A stretch of DNA of 64,000 nucleotides, from contig JAQBVN010000008.1 in the NCBI GenBank assembly GCA_027622975.1, forward strand, positions 1 to 64,000. Reading direction: 5' to 3'. This document shows positions 7,829 to 15,889 of this stretch, one piece after another (the first letter of the stretch is position 1; each line of letters opens with the position of its first letter). The notes below the pieces were generated by a model, which searched no databases, was not told where the DNA came from, and was given only the letters and a program-made list of their open reading frames with translations. The position numbers and the translations under genes are program-made. Source of the stretch: Bacteroidota bacterium (lineage in GTDB: Bacteria; Bacteroidota; Bacteroidia; Flavobacteriales_D; Sanyastnellaceae).

Positions 7829-9427
7829 CTACGAAAGTGGGCTTGAGGACAACATGTGGACGGAGGCCCATTGGGCGACACGACGACCGTCCATGGCGGC
7901 GGACAAAATGCCCCCGGCATATCCACCGCCCTCTCCAGTGGGAAACATGCCTTGAACTTCGGGATGCTGCAATGTCTCTGGATTTCGTGGAATGCGCACT
8001 GGGCTGCTTGTGCGCGATTCTGGGCCCACAACCACGGCCTCGGGATGAAGAAACCCTTTCATTTTTTGGCCAAACGTCCTGAACCCCTCCCGCAAACTGC
8101 GCGCCATCACCCCAGGGAGAACCTCATCGAGTCGCACGGGAACCACACCGGGGACGTACGACGTCGGAGGAACATTCGCTGAAGCACGGCCGTTGACAAA
8201 GTCGACCAGCCTTTGGGCTGGTGCAGCCTGTGTAGATCCTGCAGCTTCCCAACACGCTCTTTCAACGGACTGTTGAAACCTGAGTCCACCGAGCGACCCC
8301 TCAAATCCCAAGGGCTCCCAATCCTCAGGACCGAGCTGAACCACCATGCCAGAGTTGGCATACGGATTGTTTCTTTTGGACGGAGACCAGCCATTTGTCA
8401 CAACCTCCCCTGGTGATGTTGCACACGGCGCAATGATGCCTCCCGGGCACATGCAAAAGCTGTGGACTCCGCGACCATCGACTTGACAAACGAGGCTGTA
8501 ACTGGCCGGCGGAAGCCGCCCTTCCACTCTTTCTCCATGGTATTGTACTTGATCCACCCATGCCTGGGGATGCTCAACACGGAGTCCCATGGCGAAAGGT
8601 TTGGCCTCCAATGCCCAACCACGGTCGTGCAGCAACTCAAACACATCCCGTGCACTGTGACCCGTAGCAAGCACACATACCTGAGCCCGGAACTCGATGC
8701 GCTCACCTGAGATGGTATTCACCACGGAACACCCTTCAAAACGTCCTCCCGAACGTTGAAAGTCCACCACCCGATGGTTGAACAGTACATGTCCTCCGGC
8801 CCGCTCGAGGGTCTCGCGCATGGCCGTGACTACCTGAGGAAGTCGGTTGGTTCCGATGTGTGGATGTGCCTCCACGAGAATACCAGGGTCTGCCCCGTGT
8901 GCGACAAGCCACTGCAGCGCCTCCCTGATGTCTCCGCGCTTCTTGCTTCTCGTGTAGAGTTTGCCATCGCTGTAGGTTCCCGCCCCCCCCTCACCAAAGC
9001 AATAATTGGAATCGGGGTGCACAACGTGTTGTTTGTTCAGCAAGGCCAAATCTCTGCGCCTCGCCCGGACATCCTTCCCACGCTCCAACACAATCGGACG
9101 AACCCCATGGCGCAGGAATTCAAGGGCCGCGAACAACCCGGCGGGACCAGCCCCTACAACGAGGGCGATGGGCGCATCCTCAGGAACGGGATGCCAAACC
9201 CATGGCCTCGGAGCCTCAGACGGTCCCCACGAAACGACCACTTGGGCCATCACCGGTGATTTTCTAGCATCCCAACTGTGACGAAGGACCTCCAGGTGGG
9301 CCTCAACGGGCAATCTCGGGCGCCCTTCGTTGGCCAGCTGTCGCTCCACAGCGTGTCGCAGGGCCTCGGGGTTCTCGAGGACCTCAGGAAGGACACGAAC
9401 CTGAATTTGTGAAGAAGAAGCGTCCAT
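7829..9427 (-). CDS. NAD(P)/FAD-dependent dehydrogenase, COG2509 family
   Basis: The 532-residue protein matches the uncharacterised FAD-dependent dehydrogenases of COG2509. It has a roughly 95-residue N-terminal cap, an FAD loop VVGAGPAGLFAALEF near residue 98, a GEGGAGTYSDGKLYTR segment, a second ATGHSARDVFELL block and a C-terminal GEGGGYAGGILSAAMDG signature. Family members are cytoplasmic flavoproteins of unknown substrate. ATG 9427 is preferred over the in-frame ATG at 9493, which would run through the divergent promoter region. A TATCTTCG element lies 10 bases upstream. The gene diverges from the 2-oxoacid dehydrogenase E1 gene. Confidence 0.85.
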   Translation of the reverse strand: MDASSSQIQVRVLPEVLENPEALRHAVERQLANEGRPRLPVEAHLEVLRHSWDARKSPVMAQVVVSWGPSEAPRPWVWHPVPEDAPIALVVGAGPAGLFAALEFLRHGVRPIVLERGKDVRARRRDLALLNKQHVVHPDSNYCFGEGGAGTYSDGKLYTRSKKRGDIREALQWLVAHGADPGILVEAHPHIGTNRLPQVVTAMRETLERAGGHVLFNHRVVDFQRSGGRFEGCSVVNTISGERIEFRAQVCVLATGHSARDVFELLHDRGWALEAKPFAMGLRVEHPQAWVDQVQYHGERVEGRLPPASYSLVCQVDGRGVHSFCMCPGGIIAPCATSPGEVVTNGWSPSKRNNPYANSGMVVQLGPEDWEPLGFEGSLGGLRFQQSVERACWEAAGSTQAAPAQRLVDFVNGRASANVPPTSYVPGVVPVRLDEVLPGVMARSLREGFRTFGQKMKGFLHPEAVVVGPESRTSSPVRIPRNPETLQHPEVQGMFPTGEGGGYAGGILSAAMDGRRVAQWASVHMLSSSPLS

Positions 9428-9437
9428 GGTGGTGGTG

Positions 9438-9464
9438 CGAAGATACCTGCACATCCTACCTTCG
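9438..9464. promoter_or_regulatory. Back-to-back promoter elements between divergent genes
   Basis: Minus-strand TATCTTCG (9445-9438) lies 10 bases from the start at 9427. Plus-strand TACCTTCG (9457-9464) lies 6 bases from the start at 9471. The whole divergent gap is 43 bp. Confidence 0.5.
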
Positions 9465-9470
9465 TACGCC

Positions 9471-11486
9471 ATGTCGGAAATGTTCCCGCACAACCCTCTT
9501 CGCTTCGATGCCCAAGGCCTGAGCGAAGAAGCCCAGCGCCAATTGTTTGGTCAATTGTTGCTCCCCCGAATGATTGAGGAGAAAATGATGTCCCAGCTTC
9601 GCCAGGGAAAAATCAGCAAATGGTTCAGCGGCATGGGGCAAGAAGCCATCTCTGTCGGTGTGGCCGCTGCCATGCCTAGCGACAAATTCATCTTCCCCAT
9701 GCACAGGAACCTCGGGATTTTCACCACCCGGGGCATTCCCCTCTCCCGTTTGTTTGCCCAGTTTCAGGGCAAGGATGCGGGCTTCACCAAAGGAAGGGAT
9801 CGAAGCTTTCACTTCGGTAGCCGAGAGCACCACATCGTCGGCATGATCAGCCACCTCGGCCCTCAGCTTGGCCTGGCCGATGGCGTGGCGTTGGCTGAAA
9901 AGCTCGACAACACTGGAGGATGTTCATTTGTCTTCACCGGAGACGGTGGCGCCTCTGAAGGCGATTTCCACGAAGCAATCAACGTGGCTGCTGTTTGGCA
10001 GTTGCCCGTCCTGATCGGCATCGAAAACAATGCCTGGGGCTTGTCCACTCCGAGCGTTCAGCAGTTTCGATGCGCGCACTTCACAGACAAGGCCATCGGG
10101 TACGGAATCCCGGAAGAAGACGCCATTCAAGTGGACGGAAACGACTTGTTCGACGTGTACCACAAAGTGCGACAATGTGTTGAATCTTTAGTTGAAAGAC
10201 CAAGGCCTATCATATTAGAATTCAAGACCTTTAGAATGAGAGGTCACGAAGAAGCATCAGGCACAAAGTACTACCCGGAAGGTTTGATTGAGACTTGGGC
10301 ACAAGTGGATCCCGTGGAGCGGTTGCGCGCTCATCTGTACAGCACCGGGGTGCTCAATGAAAGCCAAGAAGAAGCCATGAGAGCGGCGATCAAATCACAG
10401 ATTGAAGAGGGACTTCGAGATGCCGCGTCTGAGCCGGTCATCGAAGCGTCCACGGTCGAAGAGTTGACCGACCGCTTCGCGCCCGGGACCCCGGTCGGAT
10501 TGAAGGAGGCCCCTTCTTCCAACCGCGAGCTCCGTTTCATCGACGCCATCCAAGAAGGGTTGCGCGAAAGCATGCGCCTCCATGACGGATTGGTCCTCAT
10601 GGGACAGGACATCGGTGCCTATGGCGGTGTATTCAAAGTGACTGAAGGCTTTGTGGAAGAATTTGGCGAGGACCGCGTTCGAAACACACCTCTCTGTGAA
10701 TCTGCGATTGTGGGTGCCGGATTGGGATTGTCCATTGCCGGCAAGAAGGCGATGGTGGAGATGCAATTCAGCGATTTCGTGACTTGTGGTTTCAATCAAA
10801 TTGTGAACAACCTGGCCAAAATTCACTGGCGTTGGGGACAAGCTGCAGATGTGGTGGTGAGGATGCCAACGGGAGGCGGTGTGGGTGCGGGGCCGTACCA
10901 CAGCCAAAGCACTGAAGCGTGGTTCTTTCACGTCCCCGGTTTGAAAATTGCCTACCCTTCCACCCCTGCAGACGCCAAGGGGCTGTTGCGCATGGCCATC
11001 GACGACCCCAACCCTGTGCTGTTCTTCGAGCACAAATACCTTTATCGTAGCCTGACCGGCCCTGTACCAGAGGAGGATTACCTCCTCGAATTTGGGGTGG
11101 GACGCATCGTTCGAGAAGGACGTGATGCGACGGTCATTACCTATGGTTTGGGCGTCCAATGGGCTGAACAGGTGCTCGACGCCCATCCGGAATGGAGCGT
11201 GGAGCTCATCGATTTGCGGACTCTTCTGCCTTGGGACGAAGCGTTGGTGATGTCGAGCGTTCAAAAAACAGGGAAAGCTTTGGTTCTGCACGAAGACACC
11301 ATGACGGGTGGAATCGGAGCGGAGATCAGCGCCCGCATCCATGAGCAATGCTTTGAAGCACTCGACGCCCCGGTGGCTCGCACGGCTAGCCTCGACACGG
11401 CCTTCCCTTTTGCTGCTGACCTGGAGCGCAACTTCATGGCCAATGCCCGCCTCGAGTCAGATTTGACCCATTTGTTGAGGCGCTGA
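9471..11486 (+). CDS. 2-oxoacid dehydrogenase E1, alpha-beta fusion (branched-chain type)
   Basis: The 671-residue protein fuses both E1 subunits of a thiamine-diphosphate 2-oxoacid dehydrogenase, as Bacteroidota commonly do. The alpha half carries the ThDP motif starting GDGGASEGDFHEAIN and ending ENN (residues 157-187). The beta half (from about residue 350) begins RELRFIDAIQEGLRE and holds GQDIGAYGGVFKVTEGF and PTGGGVGAGPYHSQS. The enzyme decarboxylates 2-oxo acids and passes the acyl group to E2. The sequence type resembles branched-chain or acetoin-like E1 rather than the AceE type. No E2 or E3 gene is adjacent. A TACCTTCG element 6 bases upstream supports ATG 9471. Confidence 0.9.
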   Translation: MSEMFPHNPLRFDAQGLSEEAQRQLFGQLLLPRMIEEKMMSQLRQGKISKWFSGMGQEAISVGVAAAMPSDKFIFPMHRNLGIFTTRGIPLSRLFAQFQGKDAGFTKGRDRSFHFGSREHHIVGMISHLGPQLGLADGVALAEKLDNTGGCSFVFTGDGGASEGDFHEAINVAAVWQLPVLIGIENNAWGLSTPSVQQFRCAHFTDKAIGYGIPEEDAIQVDGNDLFDVYHKVRQCVESLVERPRPIILEFKTFRMRGHEEASGTKYYPEGLIETWAQVDPVERLRAHLYSTGVLNESQEEAMRAAIKSQIEEGLRDAASEPVIEASTVEELTDRFAPGTPVGLKEAPSSNRELRFIDAIQEGLRESMRLHDGLVLMGQDIGAYGGVFKVTEGFVEEFGEDRVRNTPLCESAIVGAGLGLSIAGKKAMVEMQFSDFVTCGFNQIVNNLAKIHWRWGQAADVVVRMPTGGGVGAGPYHSQSTEAWFFHVPGLKIAYPSTPADAKGLLRMAIDDPNPVLFFEHKYLYRSLTGPVPEEDYLLEFGVGRIVREGRDATVITYGLGVQWAEQVLDAHPEWSVELIDLRTLLPWDEALVMSSVQKTGKALVLHEDTMTGGIGAEISARIHEQCFEALDAPVARTASLDTAFPFAADLERNFMANARLESDLTHLLRR

Positions 11487-11514
11487 TTCGTCAGCGGTAA
11501 GGGCAGGACAGTCG

Positions 11515-12048
11515 TCAGCGGCGCGCTCGCTGCACGACGCGCGGATTTTTAATCAAGGACTCCACTTGTTTGATGTCCTTCTTGAGCATGCCCTTGGTGT
11601 CGAGCCTTTTGGCTTCTTGGATCATCAACAAGGCCTTCTTTCGATCCTGCTTGGCGCTCAGACAAACCGCAAGGTTGAGCTTCACAGCGGCCTTGTCGTG
11701 ATCTTGGCGCAAGCCCAGAGACAAGGCCTTCCTCAAGTGGGACTCAGCCTCGACGAGGTTGTTTTGCATGGTCACACTGCCAAGCAAGAAGTGGTAGTAC
11801 CCACGTTGGCGTGGCCACAACTGGTCGGGGGAAATTCGACCAAGCCACTTGATGGCCTCCTCCATGCGCTGCATGCGCAGATTGGCAAACGCCACAACGA
11901 GTCGGACGCTACGCAGGTTGACCAACACCAACACAGCGGTGAGCAAGGTCATGCCAATGGCCGCACCCCAACTCCCTTGGATGTACAAATTGATGGTGGT
12001 TGCCAACGAGGCTGCGGCAATCAAAATTTTCAAGAGGCGGGTAAGCAT
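11515..12048 (-). CDS. Membrane protein with C-terminal TPR repeats
   Basis: The 177-residue protein has two transmembrane segments (about residues 5-24 and 28-50) followed by a tetratricopeptide-like helical region: AEAIKWLGRI-type, YYHFLLGSVTMQ, LVEAESHLRKALSLG and AAVKLNLAVCLSAKQDRKKAL helices. A basic tail ends the chain. TPR domains mediate protein contacts; the partner is unknown. A minus-strand TAGTTTTG element about 28 nt upstream could be its promoter. It is convergent with the E1 gene and divergent from the pRiA4b-ORF3 gene. Confidence 0.68.
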   Translation of the reverse strand: MLTRLLKILIAAASLATTINLYIQGSWGAAIGMTLLTAVLVLVNLRSVRLVVAFANLRMQRMEEAIKWLGRISPDQLWPRQRGYYHFLLGSVTMQNNLVEAESHLRKALSLGLRQDHDKAAVKLNLAVCLSAKQDRKKALLMIQEAKRLDTKGMLKKDIKQVESLIKNPRVVQRARR

Positions 12049-12098
12049 GGATTAATTTTTTGGACTGAACCGAGCGCAAAACTACTCCACAGGCGGTG

Positions 12099-12106
12099 TA
12101 CCTTCG
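12099..12106 (+). promoter_or_regulatory. -7 element, leaderless promoter of the ORF3/miaA/mutS2 operon
   Basis: TACCTTCG followed by exactly four bases and ATG 12111. No TTG lies at the usual spacing upstream. Confidence 0.55.
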
Positions 12107-12110
12107 TTTC

Positions 12111-12740
12111 ATGAGTCAAATCATGCGTTTGCGCGTCATCCTCGACACTGAAGAGGATGTGTTCCGGGACATTGAAATTGCCTTGGAGTCACCCCTGATG
12201 CACCTGCATTTTGCGGTGTTGGATGCCTTCGGCTGGGAGGCGGGAGAATTGGCATCCTTTTTCCAAAGTGATGACTCCTGGAGCCGAGGCCGCGAGTTTT
12301 CGCTCCTCGACATGAGTGACCCCATGATGGACATGGAAGGAGATGACGACAACGCAGCTGACTCTTCTCGCAAGGACCGAGAAATGACGCAACACACTGT
12401 AGGTGATCTCATCCCTGAACTTGGGGCACGGGCCATCTATGTGTACGATTTCTTGCGAATGTGGTGTTTCTACGTCGAGCCCCTCCAAGACGGACAGGCT
12501 GACCCCTCTGTCACCTACCCCCTTCTCTGCCATGAATTTGGGACCCCACCTGCTTTTGACAGCAAGGACGCGGACTTGTTGATGGGGATGGATCTCGATT
12601 TGGACGAAGACGGAGAAGATGATGAACCCTACAGAACGGGAGATCCGGAATTGGATGCCTACCTCGATGGCGACGATGACGACGATGACTATGGTGGGGA
12701 TGGGCATCTGTCGATTGATGATTTGGACGATTTGTATTGA
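12111..12740 (+). CDS. Plasmid pRiA4b ORF-3 family protein with acidic tail
   Basis: The 209-residue protein matches the pRiA4b ORF-3 family: MRLRVILDTEEDVFRDIEIALESPLMHLHFAVLDAFGW-type start, WSRGREFSLLDM and YVYDFLRMWCFYVE motifs. Members are small, of unknown function, and often chromosomal despite the name. The last 60 residues are extremely acidic (many Asp runs). It heads an operon: its TGA overlaps the miaA ATG (TGATG), and miaA overlaps mutS2. The start is fixed by a TACCTTCG element four bases upstream; ATG 12123 is an alternative. Confidence 0.83.
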   Translation: MSQIMRLRVILDTEEDVFRDIEIALESPLMHLHFAVLDAFGWEAGELASFFQSDDSWSRGREFSLLDMSDPMMDMEGDDDNAADSSRKDREMTQHTVGDLIPELGARAIYVYDFLRMWCFYVEPLQDGQADPSVTYPLLCHEFGTPPAFDSKDADLLMGMDLDLDEDGEDDEPYRTGDPELDAYLDGDDDDDDYGGDGHLSIDDLDDLY

Positions 12741-13726
12741 TGGCCGGGGCCGAGGCAGACATGCGTCGGAATGGCGTGGTGATCAGCGTGGTCGGACCCA
12801 CAGCCGCGGGGAAAACATCCTTGGCCATCCAATTGGCTCAAGCCCTTGGAACTGAAATTGTCAGCGCGGACGCACGACAGGTCTACCGCGGCATGGCCAT
12901 CGGTACGGCCCAACCCACCGAATCCGAGCGGGAGGCCGTGAAGCATCACTTGGTGGATTGTTTGGACCCCACGCAACTGTACAGCGCGGGAATGTTCGAA
13001 GCTGATGCCGTGCCTTTGTTGACCTCGCTCTGCGCGTCTCATGGATCTGCAGTGCTGGCAGGAGGGTCTGGGATGTATCTCAAAGCTGCGCTCGAGGGCC
13101 TGGATGACCTGCCTGCAGACCTCTCCATCCGGGCACAGCTCACCGAAGCCCTGCACGTCCAAGGCCTCTCAGCTTTGGTTCAACAGCTCAGGAGCTTGGA
13201 CCCCGACCATGTGGAACACATGGACATTCACAACCCACAACGGGTGGTGAGGGCCCTGGAGGTTTGTTTGGCCTCAGGCAAGCCATTCTCCAGCTTTCAC
13301 GCCCACGAGGCCAAAAAACGCCCCTGGCACCTTCTCCAGGTGGGACTCTTGCCCGACCGGGAGACCATGAGGTCCCGGATTGCACGGCGCACTCACGACA
13401 TGATGGCCAATGGCTGGCTCGATGAAGTTCGGGCCCTTTGGCCACTGCGGGAAGAGAATGCATTGAACACGGTGGGCTACAAAGAGTTGTTCATGCATTT
13501 GGAGGGAACGTGCACTTTGGAAGACGCCGTGAGCAACACCATCATTCACACGCAACAATTCGCCAAGCGCCAACTGACTTGGTTCAAGCGGGATTCAACC
13601 ACCAGGTGGTTCCCCTTCGAAGAAGGCACACAACGCCAAGCCATGGAGGACTGCTTGGAATTCGTCCTGAGTGAAATGAAGTCCTTGTCCGGTCTAAACG
13701 ACACCAACCAAGCACCAACTCCATGA
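12740..13726 (+). CDS. miaA: tRNA dimethylallyltransferase
   Basis: MiaA transfers a dimethylallyl group to N6 of A37 in tRNAs reading U-initial codons. The 328-residue protein shows the P-loop GPTAAGKT (residues 19-26), the SADARQVYRGMAIGTAQPT substrate motif, GGSGMYLKA, and the HNPQRVVRALEV and NTVGYKE C-terminal motifs, all diagnostic. The ATG at 12740 overlaps the upstream stop; a TTG at 12737 and an ATG at 12761 are alternatives. The 3' end overlaps mutS2 by four bases (ATGA), so translation of all three genes is probably coupled. Confidence 0.96.
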   Translation: MAGAEADMRRNGVVISVVGPTAAGKTSLAIQLAQALGTEIVSADARQVYRGMAIGTAQPTESEREAVKHHLVDCLDPTQLYSAGMFEADAVPLLTSLCASHGSAVLAGGSGMYLKAALEGLDDLPADLSIRAQLTEALHVQGLSALVQQLRSLDPDHVEHMDIHNPQRVVRALEVCLASGKPFSSFHAHEAKKRPWHLLQVGLLPDRETMRSRIARRTHDMMANGWLDEVRALWPLREENALNTVGYKELFMHLEGTCTLEDAVSNTIIHTQQFAKRQLTWFKRDSTTRWFPFEEGTQRQAMEDCLEFVLSEMKSLSGLNDTNQAPTP

Positions 13727-15819
13727 TGCCAGGTGCGCCCATTGACCACTTTGACGACCAGGTTTGCGAAGACTTGGAGTTTGATGTCATTCGCGGAATG
13801 CTGGTGAGCTTGGCCGGGTGTCCGACAAGTGAAGCACGGGCCGCAAATCTGGTGCCGAGCAAAGACAGACATTGGGTCATTGCCCGTTTGGAAGAGGCCG
13901 ATGAAATGAAACGTCTCCGTGCCTCGGGGATGGGATTTCCGTTGATTGAATTCGAAGAGTTGACGAGGGAAATTGCGATGTTGACCGTGCGAGACAGTGT
14001 CCTCGATGAACTTGGATTTCGTCGAATTTCCTCCGCATGTCGCATCATGAACCAAGTGCTCGAGGTGCTTGATACGTCTGACTTGCCTTGGCCCAGAATC
14101 GAAGCTGTCGTCGAAGGACAAACCCCCAACACGGAGCTCATTGAAGCCATCGACGCGGTATTTGACGCCAAAGGACAGGTTCGAGACGATGCTTCCCCTG
14201 AACTTTTGACCATTCGCGGGGACATGACTGCCGTTCGTCGCAAAATCAACCGAGCGTTCTTACGTGCCATGAAAGTCTTGCAAGACAAAGGACAGCTCGC
14301 GGACATCCGAGAGGGATTCGTCCAAGAACGTCGTGCCCTCGCTGTCATCAGCAGCTACAAGCGGCAGGTCCAAGGGGCTGTGCTTGGAAGTTCCAACACG
14401 GGATCTGTGACGTTCATCGAACCAGGACCGTGCATCCCTCTCAATCACGAGTTGGAGATGCTTCGGGATGATGAGCGCAAGGAGATTCGAAACATCTTGC
14501 GCTCGCTCACCCGAAGCATTCGCCGGCATCTCCCCGAAATCAAAGGGTACCAACGAAGCTTGACGGAACTGGATTGGATTGCGACCCGGGCGCGATTGGC
14601 CTCCAACATCCAGGGAAGCCTGCCACAAGTGCGCCGCAAGCCCGGGCTGCACCTTTTGTCGGCATACCATCCTCTGCTTCAGCTCGCCCATCAACAGGCA
14701 GGCAAGATCACCCACCCCCAACATGTGGAACTGCACGCCCGCCAGCGCATGCTTGTGATCAGCGGACCCAACGCCGGTGGGAAAAGCATCACCATGAAGA
14801 CCGTTGGCTTGCTTCAATTGATGGCTCAAAGCGGGCTCCTCATCCCCTGTCACAACGCTTCCGAGGTGGGCATTTTTGACGCCATCCTCCCAGACATCGG
14901 AGACCATCAAAGCATTGAAAACCAACTTTCTACGTACAGCTACCGCCTCGGTCGAATGCGTCACTTTCTCCACGTCGCCCACCCGCGTGCTTTGTTGCTG
15001 TTGGACGAATTCGGAACGGGATCCGACCCTGAGTTAGGCGGGGCGCTCGCAGAAGTGTTTTTTGAGGAGTTGTATGACAAAGGCGTTTTTGGCGTGGTCA
15101 CGACACACTACGCCAACATCAAAACCCGAGCTGCCAAATTGCCTGAAGCCTTCAATGGGAGCATGCTCTTTGACCGCGAATCCCTGTCCCCCAAATACCA
15201 ATTGGAAATCGGTCAACCAGGATCTTCGTTCACCTTTGAAGTGGCCGAAATCAATGGCATTCCTCCTGCCTTGATCAACCGCGCCAAAGGAAAACTCGAC
15301 AAACGACGGGTGGAATTGGATGGCCTCTTGTCCGATTTGCACAAGGAAAAGTCCAAACTGGCAAAGCTGACCAACCGACAATTGCGCGCAGAACTTGAAG
15401 CCGAGAAAGCCACGGCAGAAGCTGAGCGCATGAAGCAAGCGCTCGTGGATAAGGAACGAAGTTTGAACGAGCAGCTCGAAGCCTTGAATGTCGCGCGTGT
15501 GCGTGGCAGCAAATTGAGCCAATTCATTGACAAGTTTGCGTCCGGCCAATCAAACAAGGATCTATTCGAGGAGATCAAGACGTACCTCGCCAAAGAGAAG
15601 GCCCGAATGGAAAGCCAAGTCGGGAAATCCAAGGGTACCAAGTCCGCGAAGCGTCGACCCAATCACCAATCCGAAAAAATCGTCCGAGGTTCGCTCGTCA
15701 GACTCCGCACAGGTCAAGAGCGAGGCGATGTCATTGCCGTTGAAGGCGATCAAATCACGGTGATGTTTGGGGCCTTCAAAACCAAGGTGGAACGAAGCCG
15801 ACTGACCTGGCTGCGTTGA
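13723..15819 (+). CDS. MutS2-like DNA-binding ATPase lacking the Smr domain
   Basis: The 698-residue protein has the MutS core: Walker A GPNAGGKS (residues 348-355), Walker B LLLLDEFGTGSDPELGG (Asp428, Glu429), a QSIENQLSTY signature-like motif and VTTHYANIK. A long coiled-coil arm follows (about 540-640), then a small barrel ending VERSRLTWLR. Canonical MutS2 (about 780 residues) carries a C-terminal Smr nuclease domain with LDLHG; here the protein stops just after the KOW-like barrel. Known MutS2 proteins suppress recombination or split collided ribosomes, and the Smr-less form may act only as an ATPase. It is the last gene of the operon. Confidence 0.88.
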   Translation: MMPGAPIDHFDDQVCEDLEFDVIRGMLVSLAGCPTSEARAANLVPSKDRHWVIARLEEADEMKRLRASGMGFPLIEFEELTREIAMLTVRDSVLDELGFRRISSACRIMNQVLEVLDTSDLPWPRIEAVVEGQTPNTELIEAIDAVFDAKGQVRDDASPELLTIRGDMTAVRRKINRAFLRAMKVLQDKGQLADIREGFVQERRALAVISSYKRQVQGAVLGSSNTGSVTFIEPGPCIPLNHELEMLRDDERKEIRNILRSLTRSIRRHLPEIKGYQRSLTELDWIATRARLASNIQGSLPQVRRKPGLHLLSAYHPLLQLAHQQAGKITHPQHVELHARQRMLVISGPNAGGKSITMKTVGLLQLMAQSGLLIPCHNASEVGIFDAILPDIGDHQSIENQLSTYSYRLGRMRHFLHVAHPRALLLLDEFGTGSDPELGGALAEVFFEELYDKGVFGVVTTHYANIKTRAAKLPEAFNGSMLFDRESLSPKYQLEIGQPGSSFTFEVAEINGIPPALINRAKGKLDKRRVELDGLLSDLHKEKSKLAKLTNRQLRAELEAEKATAEAERMKQALVDKERSLNEQLEALNVARVRGSKLSQFIDKFASGQSNKDLFEEIKTYLAKEKARMESQVGKSKGTKSAKRRPNHQSEKIVRGSLVRLRTGQERGDVIAVEGDQITVMFGAFKTKVERSRLTWLR

Positions 15820-15835
15820 CGACGACACGCTTTGA

Positions 15836-15889
15836 TTTCCCAGCGCGAAGCGCTTTCCCAGCAAGAAGCACTTTCCCAGCACGAAGCGC
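15836..15889. repeat. Tandem repeat, three 18-bp units, between convergent genes
   Basis: Units at 15836-15853, 15854-15871 and 15872-15889 share TTTCCCAGCrmGAAGCrC. The array starts 16 bases after the mutS2-like stop and ends exactly next to the stop codon of the minus-strand protease gene. Confidence 0.92.

Noticed and set aside
11488-11521. Two copies of TCGTCAGCGG between the E1 and TPR genes as a further tandem repeat array
   Set aside because: Only two short copies with unrelated spacers; too weak to group with the four clear arrays.
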